A DNA stretch of 64,000 nucleotides from an uncultured Christensenella sp. (GCA_910584155.1 CAJTYG010000001.1:20023-84022); one strand, 5' to 3'; positions 9,974 through 18,994 are shown, numbered from the stretch's first letter. A program made the numbers and translations. The notes: generated by a model not told the origin, from the letters alone.

Positions 9974-10146
9974 ATAGCCTCCGCCTGCTTTCAAGATGCT
10001 TATTCTAAAAGCAGATAGTCATACATAAGTATTAATATTATAAACAATCGGGCTGCAATAGTAAAGCAAAAACATTTTGATTTTGCTTTGCGGAAGCAAA
10101 CAAAATGTGCGCCGCTTGTGCGCCGCACCGTATGAGGGACAGTATT

Positions 10147-10917
10147 ATGACATGGTGGCAGGCTTTGATTTTGGGGCTTGTGCAAGGCGCAAGCGAGTTT
10201 TTACCGATATCGTCGTCGGGACATCTGCTTTTGCTTGAAAAGCTCGGCGTAGGACAAGAGGACTTGTTTTTTAACATTATCGTGCACGTGGGCACGCTGT
10301 TTGCAGTGCTCATAGCTATGCGGAAAAGCTGGGCGCCGCTTTTACGCCACCCCATACAAAAGACCACGGGCTATATCATTGCGGCTTGCGTGCCAACGGT
10401 GATACTTGCGGTGATATTCAAATATCTTGCGCCGTCGCTGCTCGCAGGCAGATTTTTAGGCTTCGGATTTGTGCTGACCGCATTTCTACTCACCCTCTCT
10501 CAAAACTTTAAACCGACAGAAACGACACTTCTCAATACCAAAAAGAGTATTTTAACCGGCGTTTTGCAAGGTATAGCGGTTTTACCGGGCGTATCACGCA
10601 GCGGTGCCACAATATCCGCACTCACCCTGCAGGGCGTGGAAAAATCAGAAGCGGCAAACTTCTCGTTTTTGCTGTCTATCCCCATAATCATAGGCTCCGC
10701 CATACTTGAAATCATAGAGCTTGCAAGCGGCTCATTTACCCTTTCCGTGTCCCCCGTCGCCCTTGCCGTCGGCGCAATATCGGCATTTTTATCGGGACTT
10801 ATATCCATAAATTTCTTTATGAAACTGATAAAAAATCACGGTATGACAGGCTTTGCCATTTACACCGCCCTGTTGGGACTTATCGTATCTCTGCTGCCCA
10901 TTTGGGGAATTTTGTAA
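10147..10917 (+). CDS. uppP: Undecaprenyl-diphosphatase (BacA/UppP)
   Basis: Integral membrane phosphatase that recycles undecaprenyl-PP to undecaprenyl-P for peptidoglycan synthesis and can give bacitracin resistance. The ATG at 10147 (MTWWQALILG) is preferred over an upstream ATG at 10105, because GAGGGAC lies before it and 256 residues is the family length. Catalytic motifs are present: GASEFLPISSSGH near residue 15 and PGVSRSGAT near residue 150. There are about seven or eight hydrophobic helices. It stands alone between ychF (divergent) and the 110-bp repeat. Confidence 0.95.
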   Translation: MTWWQALILGLVQGASEFLPISSSGHLLLLEKLGVGQEDLFFNIIVHVGTLFAVLIAMRKSWAPLLRHPIQKTTGYIIAACVPTVILAVIFKYLAPSLLAGRFLGFGFVLTAFLLTLSQNFKPTETTLLNTKKSILTGVLQGIAVLPGVSRSGATISALTLQGVEKSEAANFSFLLSIPIIIGSAILEIIELASGSFTLSVSPVALAVGAISAFLSGLISINFFMKLIKNHGMTGFAIYTALLGLIVSLLPIWGIL

Positions 10918-11025
10918 GCAAAAACCGACATTGATTGCCCAATATTCCCCACGGCATATTTCACCAAAACCGACCTCAGCGTGCCAAACCTCCCCGCTCA
11001 CTTACCCTTGACGGACAGACATTCC
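10918..11025. repeat. 110-bp repeat, copy A
   Basis: Single copy of a unit containing GATTGCCCAATATTCCCCA, CAAAACCGACCT and GGACAGACATTCC. The same unit occurs twice in tandem at 11714-11933, with its last 26 bp once more at 11688-11713. Confidence 0.9.
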
Positions 11026-11072
11026 TAAATTTATAATCCGTCAGGTTGCGCTCACTTATAAAAACGGTATAA

Positions 11073-11101
11073 AAAAGGACGAATATTTTACTCGTCCTTT
11101 A
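11073..11101 (-). terminator. Terminator of small membrane gene
   Basis: Stem AAAGGACGA / TCGTCCTTT with a 9-nt loop and a T run on the minus strand, directly downstream of the minus-strand gene. Confidence 0.75.
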
Positions 11102-11107
11102 TACTCT

Positions 11108-11380
11108 TTATTCACTGTATTTATTCTTGTCCAACACGGTTCCCGATTCGATTTCGGTTTGCTTCGTATTCTGCAAATCACCGTCTTTCATACAGAGCAT
11201 GAGTATACCTGCTATTGTATTGACAAAAAGCAGAGTAAGGATAGACATTGTTTTAAGTTCATCCACTGTAGTTGCAGTTTTCAGTTTTTTAAGAGCTAAC
11301 ACGCCAACTATTATGGGATAAATCAAAATACACTGTACTACCATACCTAAAATGATAAAAACCTTTGCTGCTGTTTTCAT
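11108..11380 (-). CDS. Small two-helix membrane protein
   Basis: A 90-residue protein with two hydrophobic segments, about residues 5-28 (VFIILGMVVQCILIYPIIVGV) and 45-63 (SILTLLFVNTIAGILMLCM), and a charged C-terminal tail. AGGAGG lies 8 nt before the ATG. It is transcribed away from an XRE repressor gene across a 65-bp gap with two palindromes, so it is probably the target of that repressor. I do not recognise the family. The pair sits between copies of a 110-bp repeat, which suggests an acquired module. Function unknown. Confidence 0.75.
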   Translation of the reverse strand: MKTAAKVFIILGMVVQCILIYPIIVGVLALKKLKTATTVDELKTMSILTLLFVNTIAGILMLCMKDGDLQNTKQTEIESGTVLDKNKYSE

Positions 11381-11398
11381 TAAATAATCCTCCTAATT

Positions 11399-11413
11399 GT
11401 ACATATTTTGTAC
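11399..11413. promoter_or_regulatory. XRE operator candidate 1
   Basis: Perfect inverted repeat GTACA-N5-TGTAC between the divergent membrane gene and XRE gene. A second near-copy lies 31 bp away, centre to centre. Confidence 0.6.
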
Positions 11414-11429
11414 ATTTTACATCATAATA

Positions 11430-11444
11430 GTACATATTCTGCAC
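11430..11444. promoter_or_regulatory. XRE operator candidate 2
   Basis: GTACA-TATTC-TGCAC, one mismatch from a perfect copy of the first operator. It ends 1 nt before the first ATG of the XRE gene, so occupancy should block its expression. Confidence 0.55.
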
Positions 11445-11445
11445 A

Positions 11446-11664
11446 ATGTCAAGTATGAAGATATGTTTAGGTAAAACTTTAAAAGAGCTACGCAAAGCAA
11501 ACGGAAAAACGCAACAACAGATTGCAGATGATTTGGGTATTTCGAGAGTCAATTACACCCGCTATGAAACGGGTGCTTCCAATCCCGATTATGAAACTTT
11601 GATAATTATAGCAGATTATTTTGACGTATCTTTGGACTATCTGTTTGGACGCACAAGTATATAA
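11446..11664 (+). CDS. XRE-family transcriptional regulator (small)
   Basis: A 72-residue Cro/CI-type helix-turn-helix protein, or 69 residues from the second ATG at 11455. The HTH spans about residues 15-40 (QQIADDLGISRVNYTRYE), and the end SLDYLFGRTS is typical of single-domain XRE repressors. Neither ATG has a Shine-Dalgarno sequence, so a very short leader is possible. It diverges from the small membrane protein gene and probably represses both through the palindromes between them. Confidence 0.88.
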   Translation: MSSMKICLGKTLKELRKANGKTQQQIADDLGISRVNYTRYETGASNPDYETLIIIADYFDVSLDYLFGRTSI

Positions 11665-11687
11665 TTTTTTGTTAGATTATCGTTATA

Positions 11688-11933
11688 CTTACCCTTGACG
11701 GACAGTCATTCCCACGCAAAACGAAATTGATTGCCCAATATTCCCCACAGCATATTTCACCAAAACCGACCTCAGCGTGCCAAACCTCCCCACTCACTTA
11801 CCCCCCAGCGGACAGTCATTCCCACGCAAAACTGACATTGATTGCCCAATATTCCCCACAGCATATTTCACCAAAACCGACCTAATTGCGCCAAACCTCC
11901 CCACTCACTTACCCCCAGCGGACAGACATTCCC
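11688..11933. repeat. 110-bp tandem repeats, copies B and C with partial unit
   Basis: A 26-bp partial unit (11688-11713) is followed by two full 110-bp units (11714-11823 and 11824-11933) that differ at only a few positions. Copy A lies at 10918-11025, so the XRE/membrane module is bracketed by direct repeats. Short open frames run through the units but look like by-products of the repeat. Confidence 0.9.
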
Positions 11934-12060
11934 GCAAAATTCCTTTAATAAGCAAAAAAAGAGAAACAAATCTCTCTTTAATTGCTTTGTTTTGATCTTA
12001 TTTTATCCTCGAAAAAACAAAAATAATGGTTTTATGACATTATAGTCACAATTATAACCA

Positions 12061-12089
12061 CTGTCAACCCTATATTTATAATTTATAAT
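12061..12089 (+). promoter_or_regulatory. Promoter giving leaderless HTH mRNA
   Basis: CTGTCA (12061-12066), 17-bp spacer, TATAAT (12084-12089). The -10 ends 7 nt before the ATG at 12097, so the predicted start of transcription is at or next to that codon. Confidence 0.65.
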
Positions 12090-12096
12090 GTTGGGT

Positions 12097-12315
12097 ATGA
12101 TAAGCTATCAACCGTTTTGGAACACAATCAAAGAGAGAGGCATATCCACATATGCCCTTATTTCCAAATACAACATCAGCAGCGCAACAATAGACCGATT
12201 GCGCAAAAATCAAGGGATCAGCACGATGAAGATAAACGACCTCTGCCGAATTTTAGATTGCAGGGTTGAAGATATCCTGCAATATGTGGACGAATTTCCC
12301 GAAGGTACGCTTTGA
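12097..12315 (+). CDS. Small HTH transcriptional regulator (YozG-like)
   Basis: A 72-residue Cro/C1-type HTH protein starting MISYQPFWNT, with a recognition region around NISSATIDRLRKNQ and a C-terminal DILQYV. The ATG at 12097 is preferred over 12088, because the earlier ATG overlaps the -10 hexamer. There is no Shine-Dalgarno site; translation is predicted from a leaderless mRNA. The gene stands alone after the 110-bp repeats and ends in a shared terminator. Targets cannot be inferred. Confidence 0.8.
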   Translation: MISYQPFWNTIKERGISTYALISKYNISSATIDRLRKNQGISTMKINDLCRILDCRVEDILQYVDEFPEGTL

Positions 12316-12320
12316 AATTT

Positions 12321-12351
12321 AAAAGGACAGGCAAAACGCCTGTCCTCTTTT
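12321..12351. terminator. Bidirectional terminator
   Basis: Stem AGGACAGGC / GCCTGTCCT with a 5-nt loop, A run before and T run after. It separates the convergent HTH and flavodiiron genes. Confidence 0.88.
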
Positions 12352-12371
12352 ATGTTATACTTTGATTTTTC

Positions 12372-14162
12372 TTATTTGATAGGCTCGAAATCCGCAACGC
12401 CGTGCTTGCAGAGGGGGCAAACGAAGTCCTCGGGCAGCTCTTCGCCCTCATAGACGTATCCGCACACCTTGCACACCCAGCCCTTTTTGCCCTCGGTTTG
12501 AGGACGGGGCTTGACGTGTTGCTGATAGTAGTTGTATGTCATCGTTTCGGTGGGCTCTATCACACGAGACTCGGTGACGGTGCAGACAAACATTCCGTGC
12601 GTGTCGAGGTCGATATATCTTTCCACCTTGAGGGACATAAACGAGTTGATATATCTCGGCAAAAACACCACGCCGTTGTCCGAGCGCAGAAGCTGCTCGC
12701 TACCCGCAAATTTGTCAGTATCTCTGCCGCTGTGGAAGCCAAACTGCTCAAACACAGCAAACGGAGCGTCCGTAGATAGGCAATTTACGTTTAAAACGCC
12801 GGTCTTTTTGATGATTTCGTGCGAATAGTTTGCCTTGTTTACGGCAACGCCTATGCGGTTTGGCGAGTTTGTAAGCTGAGTTACGGTATTGACGATAAGT
12901 CCGTTGTCCTTGTCGCCGTCCCTTGACGTGACGACGTAAAGCCCGTATCCTATCTTAAATAACGCCGTAAGGTCGTTTTTATCCGCCGCCTCGGAGCGAG
13001 CCACATAATCTCTGCAAAGCTCGGTCGCCAAAGCCTCTATCTGCGCAACCGATTCCTCGTTGAGCGCAGACATTATGCGCACGGTGTTTTCCGCATATGT
13101 GAGGTTTTTGCTGCCCTCGAGCATACTCTTCATCACACGTGTTGCCATAGGCGCCCAACTGCCGTTTTCAATGAAAGCGACCGTTCTGTTTTGGAAGTTG
13201 CGCTCGGTGAGGTGATGTATAAACTCTTTCATAAACGGGAAGACGTCTGCATTGTATGTCGTTGTGGCAAGCACTATCTTGCTGTATTTGAATGCGTCCT
13301 CAACGGCTTCCGCCATATCGCATCTTGCGAGGTCGCAGACGGACAGTTTTTCACAGCCCTTTTCCTCAAGCTTTTTGGCAAGCAGCTCGACCGCCTCTTT
13401 GGTGTGCCCGTAAACGGAAGTATATGCGATGACAATGCCGTCCTTCTCCGCCTGATAGGACGACCAGATGTTGTACAGATTGATATAATATCCCAAATTT
13501 TCGGTAAGCACAGGTCCGTGCAGAGGGCAGATTATTTTGATATCCAGTCCCGCCGCCTTCTTCAACAGCGCCTGCACCTGCGCACCGTACTTGCCAACTA
13601 TGCCGATATAATAGCGGCGTGCCTCGCAAGCCCATTCCTCATCGACGTCGAGTGCGCCGAATTTGCCAAAGCCGTCCGCCGAGAAAAGCACCTTGTCTGT
13701 AGAATCGTATGTCACGATGACCTCGGGCCAATGCACCATAGGCGCAGCGACAAACGTAAGCTCATGCTTGCCCAGCGACAGCGTATCCCCCTCGCCTACG
13801 ACAAGATTGCGACCTGCAAAATCCGTGCCGAAAAACTGCTCCATCATCTTAAACGCCTTTTGCGAGGACACGACTGTTGCGGCAGGATATGTGTTCATAA
13901 ACTTCACGATGTTTGCCGAGTGGTCTGGCTCCATATGCTGCACGATGAGGTAGGCAGGCTTTTTGCCGCCTAAAACAGCCGCAATATTTTGCAACCACTG
14001 CTCGCCAAAGCGAGCGTCTACGGTGTCAAAGACCGCAATTTTATCGTCCAAAATCACATAGGAATTGTATGCCATTCCGTTTTCAACAACGTACTGACCT
14101 TCAAACAAATCGATATCGTGATCGTTTACGCCGACATATTTTATATCGCCAGTGATATTCAT
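12372..14162 (-). CDS. Flavodiiron protein with flavin-reductase and rubredoxin domains
   Basis: Reduces O2 (or NO) in the cytoplasm of anaerobes. The ATG at 14162 (MNITGDIKYV) has GGAGG about 10 nt upstream; 596 residues. Order of domains: metallo-beta-lactamase-like di-iron core (ligand motif H-x-E-x-D-H at residues 76-81), flavodoxin domain about 250-390, flavin-reductase-like FMN-binding domain about 410-545, and a C-terminal rubredoxin with two CxxC pairs (CKVCGY and CPLC). The fusion could carry electrons from NAD(P)H through FMN and rubredoxin iron to the di-iron site in one chain. A separate rubredoxin gene lies at 16603-16761. The gene is monocistronic. Confidence 0.94.
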   Translation of the reverse strand: MNITGDIKYVGVNDHDIDLFEGQYVVENGMAYNSYVILDDKIAVFDTVDARFGEQWLQNIAAVLGGKKPAYLIVQHMEPDHSANIVKFMNTYPAATVVSSQKAFKMMEQFFGTDFAGRNLVVGEGDTLSLGKHELTFVAAPMVHWPEVIVTYDSTDKVLFSADGFGKFGALDVDEEWACEARRYYIGIVGKYGAQVQALLKKAAGLDIKIICPLHGPVLTENLGYYINLYNIWSSYQAEKDGIVIAYTSVYGHTKEAVELLAKKLEEKGCEKLSVCDLARCDMAEAVEDAFKYSKIVLATTTYNADVFPFMKEFIHHLTERNFQNRTVAFIENGSWAPMATRVMKSMLEGSKNLTYAENTVRIMSALNEESVAQIEALATELCRDYVARSEAADKNDLTALFKIGYGLYVVTSRDGDKDNGLIVNTVTQLTNSPNRIGVAVNKANYSHEIIKKTGVLNVNCLSTDAPFAVFEQFGFHSGRDTDKFAGSEQLLRSDNGVVFLPRYINSFMSLKVERYIDLDTHGMFVCTVTESRVIEPTETMTYNYYQQHVKPRPQTEGKKGWVCKVCGYVYEGEELPEDFVCPLCKHGVADFEPIK

Positions 14163-14331
14163 AATGTATGCCTCCAAATTTTTTTCGCACAAAGTATATC
14201 ACACAAAATTTACGTTTTCAACCGCATAAGCGCATTTAGTGTAATGTAATATTTACAATCATTTGAAAAAACAAACTTTTGTTAGCTTTTTAAATCTCTG
14301 AAGCGCAGTTAAAGCAAATGCGTATTATTGC

Positions 14332-14359
14332 AAAAGCCGCAGTTTATCTGCGGCTTTTA
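14332..14359 (-). terminator. Terminator of acyltransferase-like operon
   Basis: Stem GCCGCAG / CTGCGGC with flanking A and T runs, downstream of the minus-strand gene ending at 14402. Confidence 0.85.
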
Positions 14360-14401
14360 GGTGTTTAAACTTTGTTTTAGTGAATTTTTGCCGATATTAT
14401 A

Positions 14402-15085
14402 TCACACGTGCAAGCGGCGTTTCAGCTCGCCGAGGTAGGATTTGTTTGCAAACACTGCAAGTGCAACAACGTCTATCACGCCTCTGCCTGCGCAGACATA
14501 CCAACCCCATGTGCAGGTTTTCAGCCACGCAAAGGATATGCCTATGCAGATGAGTGAAAGCACCGCAAGCTTTGTCAGCGACATTTCATAATCCGCTCTG
14601 CACTTTTTGTGCGCAAGGCAAAGTATCTCAAGCACGGTTTGCCACACGAGCACTGTGACGGGTGCGCCAAGCCAAAATGCCCACGGCTCTTTAAACACGT
14701 TTATCCAGCCGTTTAAATAAAACAGCAGTGCTATTATTCCAAAGAAAACCCAAGACAGAATTTTGCGCACATTATGCTTTAAAAGAAGAGGACGGGCGAC
14801 GCACAGCCACGGCAGCGCAATGCCAAACATCACGTGTATAGCCCAAGACAGCGTTTTGTTTACTGCAAGGTCCACGACAATGCAAATGCCCATTGCAAGC
14901 AGTGAGATAAACACGCTCCACTTCCAGAAGCTTTCCTTTTTACTTTTATCCTGTATTTGAGGATATGCGCAGTCTGACGGCGCAGTTTCGTCATTTACGT
15001 GTGCACCGCAAAGCGGACAGTTTATAAGCGAAGTATCCACTTCTACGCCGCATCTGCGGCAATTTTTCTTTTCTGAATTATCCAT
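14402..15085 (-). CDS. Zinc-ribbon membrane protein (DUF6320-like)
   Basis: The ATG at 15085 (MDNSEKKNCRRCG) follows AGGAG; about 227 residues. A short N-terminal zinc ribbon (CRRCG...CPLCG, about residues 9-27) precedes about six hydrophobic helices. It begins 2 nt after the stop of the condensation-like gene (TGA-TT-ATG), so the two are coupled. From memory, DUF6320 proteins often sit beside genes annotated alcohol acetyltransferase in Clostridia, which fits here, but the assignment was not checked by search. The biochemical role is unknown; it may anchor or regulate the partner enzyme. Confidence 0.78.
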   Translation of the reverse strand: MDNSEKKNCRRCGVEVDTSLINCPLCGAHVNDETAPSDCAYPQIQDKSKKESFWKWSVFISLLAMGICIVVDLAVNKTLSWAIHVMFGIALPWLCVARPLLLKHNVRKILSWVFFGIIALLFYLNGWINVFKEPWAFWLGAPVTVLVWQTVLEILCLAHKKCRADYEMSLTKLAVLSLICIGISFAWLKTCTWGWYVCAGRGVIDVVALAVFANKSYLGELKRRLHV

Positions 15086-15087
15086 AA

Positions 15088-16362
15088 TCAGCTCCTGTTG
15101 CACGACACGGTCACGTCTATGCCGTGCTCGGTGAGAATTCCAAAGACCTCTCTTTCCAAAATAGGATCCTTTGTCGAGCGTGAAAATGTTATCACTGTCG
15201 TGCCGTTAAAGGAAGCGCAGGTCATTGCGTTGCTCATATATTTTTGCGCACCAAGCACAAATTCGAATCTATCCACATAGTCGTTCCACTCTGCGGGAGC
15301 GGTGACGTTGCCTATATTGCTGAATGCGCAGGACATAACGCTTTCGCCCATAAGGAAAAATGACATATCCATAAATATCGTCTTTAAAAAGCGGGGCGCC
15401 ACACGGATAATGGGATTTTTTTCCAGCGATACGTTGGAATTGATAAATTTTTGGCAGTAATCGGGCGTTATCTTTTCCTTTAGCTGAGAATCAAGCTCTT
15501 TTACGATATCCTCAAACGTCCAATCGGCAAACGCAAGCGTGGTATTGTAGTATCCCGCAAAGTTTCTAAGCGTTGTCGAGCCCATCATCTTCCTAAGATT
15601 TATAGGCACCTGCACTCGAATCGGCAACGGCTTTGACTTTTTCTCGTATTTCTGACGTCTTAGCAACGCATAGCTTAGCACTGCTACAAGATAGGTGTTG
15701 ACGGTGCAGCCATACCGCTTTGCGGCGGCGTGTAGCTGCGAGAACGGCATGCTGCCGTGCGTCACGTTTAAAACGCCCTGCTTTTCCTTTTGACCTTTTA
15801 TCTGATACGCCTTAGGCTCTGTGCGAGGAAGGGTGCCCTTGCTCTTGTCTATGCAGCGTGAAAAGGAGTCCTCAACTTCCTCGGGCACGGGGTTGTCGTC
15901 ATAGTGCAGCACGTCGCCCACGTTTTGCACCGTTACGCCGCAAAGCTCGAGATATCTTAAAGTCAACGTCTTCAAAAACGTGATACAGCCCGTGCCGTCC
16001 GTGATGGAGTGAAACACCTCAACCGATATGCGGTGCGAATGATACAGCACTCTGAACAAATAGTCCTCGCCTGTGAGCGGCATCATTGCACAGGGATAAT
16101 CCGTTTCCTCTGCGACCTTTGGCGGCGTTGTCAGATACTGAAAATAGTACCAAAAGAAGCCCCGTCTGAGCGTGACCTTAAAGGACGGAAATCTGTCGAT
16201 AACGTCTTCTAACGCCTGCTGAAGCAAATCGGGCTTGACCTCGTCCTTTAAAACCACCGCCATACGGAAGACGGCGTTCCAACGTGAGCTCTTTGCGGCA
16301 GGATATATCTTTGCCGCATTGTCAAGCTTAAACCATTCTCTGTCAAACATTTCATTTTTCAT
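15088..16362 (-). CDS. Condensation/alcohol-acetyltransferase-like protein
   Basis: About 424 residues from the ATG at 16362 (MKNEMFDREW). The HxxxD motif of the CoA-dependent acyltransferase/condensation superfamily is visible as HSITDG around residue 125, and the second-half bridge segment is present (RVQVPINLRKMM). The acyl donor and acceptor are unknown. No Shine-Dalgarno site exists; a promoter (TTGCGG-17-TATAAT) ends 9 nt before the ATG, so a leader of about 2-3 nt is predicted. An in-frame TTG at 16383 would extend the protein but overlaps the -10 region. The gene forms a two-gene operon with the zinc-ribbon membrane protein. Confidence 0.8.
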   Translation of the reverse strand: MKNEMFDREWFKLDNAAKIYPAAKSSRWNAVFRMAVVLKDEVKPDLLQQALEDVIDRFPSFKVTLRRGFFWYYFQYLTTPPKVAEETDYPCAMMPLTGEDYLFRVLYHSHRISVEVFHSITDGTGCITFLKTLTLRYLELCGVTVQNVGDVLHYDDNPVPEEVEDSFSRCIDKSKGTLPRTEPKAYQIKGQKEKQGVLNVTHGSMPFSQLHAAAKRYGCTVNTYLVAVLSYALLRRQKYEKKSKPLPIRVQVPINLRKMMGSTTLRNFAGYYNTTLAFADWTFEDIVKELDSQLKEKITPDYCQKFINSNVSLEKNPIIRVAPRFLKTIFMDMSFFLMGESVMSCAFSNIGNVTAPAEWNDYVDRFEFVLGAQKYMSNAMTCASFNGTTVITFSRSTKDPILEREVFGILTEHGIDVTVSCNRS

Positions 16363-16371
16363 AATGTGTTT

Positions 16372-16400
16372 ATTATAACGCAAATATTAAGTCGCCGCAA
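16372..16400 (-). promoter_or_regulatory. Promoter of acyltransferase-like operon
   Basis: On the minus strand, TTGCGG (16400-16395), 17-bp spacer, TATAAT (16377-16372). The -10 ends 9 nt before the ATG at 16362. Confidence 0.6.
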
Positions 16401-16567
16401 TAATATAGCGGACAAATAAGCTTAAATATTATTAAGAAAGCCGTGTTTCCAGTTTTAATACAAATATCACTTATTTGGCATTATCGCAGCTTTATCTGTC
16501 GTTTTTTGACAAATAAACCTGCCGTTTTGTCATTTGCGGAATAAACGATTTGTAAAAATACAAAAAA

Positions 16568-16594
16568 ATGCGGCCCGCATTTTGCGGACCGCAC
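16568..16594 (-). terminator. Terminator after rubredoxin gene
   Basis: An 11-bp stem TGCGGTCCGCA / TGCGGGCCGCA (one G-T pair, 3-nt loop) followed by a T run on the minus strand. Confidence 0.85.
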
Positions 16595-16602
16595 CGTTTT
16601 CG

Positions 16603-16761
16603 TTATTCCTCAACAAACATATCTTTGCCTACAGAGCATAACGGACATTCAAAATCATCGGGAAGATCCTCAAATTTTGTGCCGGGCGCAATGCCCAAGC
16701 TTTCGTCGCCAAGTTCCTCATCGTACGTCCAACCGCACGCTTCACATACGTATTTTGCCAT
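16603..16761 (-). CDS. Rubredoxin
   Basis: A 52-residue electron-transfer protein with a single Fe(Cys)4 site. The two ligand pairs read CEACGW (residues 6-11) and CPLCSVG (about 39-45), with the usual aromatic Tyr4/Trp11 and [11 protein letters not shown] between them. AAGGAG, overlapping the stop of the upstream GH13 gene, precedes the ATG at 16761. It is probably co-transcribed with that glucosidase gene (17-nt gap), an unusual pairing. A likely partner is the flavodiiron protein at 12372-14162, although that protein has its own rubredoxin domain. Confidence 0.95.
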   Translation of the reverse strand: MAKYVCEACGWTYDEELGDESLGIAPGTKFEDLPDDFECPLCSVGKDMFVEE

Positions 16762-16778
16762 ATTCTGTTCTCCTTTTA

Positions 16779-18473
16779 TTATTTAGCGGCAGGAGTGTAA
16801 AACACCTTGCCCGCATAAGGTCTCATGATTTCCGCAAAGCTTCCGTTATAAACGGATAAAATTTCCTTTGCGCCCTTTGGAATGAATTTCTTTACACGCT
16901 TGCACGGCACGCCCTTGTCGCTGACGTTTAGTATGACCGTCAGCTTAGAGCCGTCCTCGGCTATCTTATCGTAGACAAACAGGTGTTTATCGTGCTTGAG
17001 GTGCATTTGAAATTTGCCATATATTGCCGCTTCCTTATATTCCTTACGCAAAGCGATAAGCTTGCGATAGAAATGCAACAGCGAGTTGGGATCCTTCTCG
17101 GCGGCTTCCACGTTTACTTCCTTGTAGTTGGGGTTGACCGTAAACCACGGCTCCGTCGTACAGAAGCCTGCGTTTTTCTCTGCGGTCCACTGCACAGGAG
17201 TGCGTGCGTTGTCACGTGCGGCGTGCGGCGCTACCTTGAGGATATGCTTGTCGCTGAAGCCAAACTTTTTCATAAGGTCTCTCACGCAGAATGTCGATAC
17301 GTCCTTAAACTGCGTCCACGGATCGCTGCCTTTTGGATATTTGTCGTAGTGCAGCGAGGTCATGCCTATCTCCTGCCCTTGGTATACAAACTGCGTACCG
17401 CTCAAAAACGTGTACATCATCGCAAGGCACTTGCCGCTTTCCACACGGTACTTCTCGCTGCCGTAGCGGGTGATTATCCTTGCATGGTCGTGGTTTTCAA
17501 GATAGTTGACGTTCCACGCCCTGCCAAACAGCGTTGTCTGCCATTTTTCGTAAATCTTTTTGAGCTTGACGAGATTAAAGGGCAAATGCACCCATTCGAT
17601 CATAATACAGTCTGCTTCCATATGCTGAAAAGATATCATCATATCCAGCTCTTTTTTGTCCTCGTTGACAAATGTGAGCGCCTTTTTAGGCGTCATAAAC
17701 GGCGCCTCGCCGACCTGAAATGCGTCGTAACCCTTTAATACCTCACGGTACTCGGACAAAAACTCGTGTATATGAGGACCGCAATCGTAGTGCGACAGAC
17801 CTCTTGAGGCAGGCATAAACGGACTGCCGTTTGGAAGCCCCTCCGCCTTGCTTATCTGCGTGATGACGTCCTCTCTGAAGCCGTCTACGCCCATATCGAG
17901 CCAAAAGCGCATAACGCCCTTTATCGCTTCACGCACCTTGGGATTGTCGTGGTTGAGGTCGGGCTGTTCCTTTGCATAAAGGTGCAGATAAAACTCGCCT
18001 CTTTCCTCGCAGTATTCCCAAGCGGAGCCGGGGAACGTGGACATCCAGTTGTTCGGCGGTCTTTTGCCGTTTTTGCCCTTGCCCTTGCGCCAGATGTAAA
18101 AATCGGTGTATGGTTCCTCTCGCTTTACGCTCTTTTTAAACCACTCGTGCTGATTTGACGTATGGTTGATAACAAGGTCCATAACTATCTTAATTCCCAT
18201 AGAATGAGCCTTGTCAAGCACCTCTTTAAAATCGTCGAGGGTGCCGTATTCGGGATTTATATTGCAATAGTCCGCTATATCATAGCCATAGTCCGCCTGC
18301 GGCGAAACGTACAGCGGTGAAAACCATATGGCGTCTACGCCCAAGCTCTTGATATAATCGAGCTTGCTCAGTACGCCCTTTAAATCGCCTATACCGTCAT
18401 CGTTCCCGTCACAAAACGAACGGGGCCAAATCTGGTACATCGTCATTTCTTTAAACCATTTTCTCTCTTCCAT
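16779..18473 (-). CDS. GH13 alpha-glucosidase (oligo-1,6-glucosidase-like)
   Basis: Cytoplasmic alpha-glycosidase of the GH13 family; 564 residues from the ATG at 18473, with AGGAGGGG just upstream. The (beta/alpha)8 barrel motifs are all present: region I DLVINH, region [12 protein letters not shown] with the nucleophile Asp near residue 200, region III VGEAPF with the acid/base Glu, and region IV ENHDHAR. There is no signal peptide. The start ([13 protein letters not shown]) and the region II and IV sequences resemble oligo-1,6-glucosidase and trehalose-6-phosphate hydrolase; substrate cannot be settled by eye. Rubredoxin follows in the same direction. The gene reads away from the putative origin. 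Confidence 0.93.
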   Translation of the reverse strand: MEERKWFKEMTMYQIWPRSFCDGNDDGIGDLKGVLSKLDYIKSLGVDAIWFSPLYVSPQADYGYDIADYCNINPEYGTLDDFKEVLDKAHSMGIKIVMDLVINHTSNQHEWFKKSVKREEPYTDFYIWRKGKGKNGKRPPNNWMSTFPGSAWEYCEERGEFYLHLYAKEQPDLNHDNPKVREAIKGVMRFWLDMGVDGFREDVITQISKAEGLPNGSPFMPASRGLSHYDCGPHIHEFLSEYREVLKGYDAFQVGEAPFMTPKKALTFVNEDKKELDMMISFQHMEADCIMIEWVHLPFNLVKLKKIYEKWQTTLFGRAWNVNYLENHDHARIITRYGSEKYRVESGKCLAMMYTFLSGTQFVYQGQEIGMTSLHYDKYPKGSDPWTQFKDVSTFCVRDLMKKFGFSDKHILKVAPHAARDNARTPVQWTAEKNAGFCTTEPWFTVNPNYKEVNVEAAEKDPNSLLHFYRKLIALRKEYKEAAIYGKFQMHLKHDKHLFVYDKIAEDGSKLTVILNVSDKGVPCKRVKKFIPKGAKEILSVYNGSFAEIMRPYAGKVFYTPAAK

Positions 18474-18963
18474 ATCCCCTCCTGCCAAACGCACGTAGCA
18501 TTTGACATATCATATATACAATAATTTTAACAGTATTACACGGCAATTTCAAGACTAAATTTGTACAAAATGTCAAATTGTACAATAATTGGTTTACTTG
18601 TTTATTAAAAACCACTAAATATAGAAAATTTGCCTAAAAATAAGCAAAAAAATGCATAATCGAAAAGAATTTAAGCAGCGAAATCTATTAACCACACATA
18701 TATATCACTTAAAACGCAACAATGCGCCCATACCGCCAAAAACACATCAAAAAGTGCATTTTTAAATACGATTAAATTGTGAAACTATCATCAAAAAATA
18801 AGCAAAAATTTGAGAAACTTTCACCCTCAAAAAATTTGGGTGAAAGAACGCAAAATTAGCTAAAATTTGCTTAAAACTCAACACGGACAAAAAAGAAAAG
18901 TTTTTCAAAAGCCACTAAACAGCCGCAAAAGCCCCACTGTTTAGTAGGTTTTTGGCAGTTATC

Positions 18964-18979
18964 AGTTCCACGTGAAACG
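18964..18979. promoter_or_regulatory. parS site 1 (two end mismatches)
   Basis: AGTTCCACGTGAAACG matches the ParB-binding consensus TGTTNCACGTGAAACA except at the outer bases. Confidence 0.8.
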
Positions 18980-18994
18980 AATTGCCACCCAAAA

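Noticed and set aside
11777..11995. 72-aa frame through the 110-bp repeats
   Set aside because: It merely translates the repeat units and continues out of them; no ribosome site, and another frame of the repeat is equally open.
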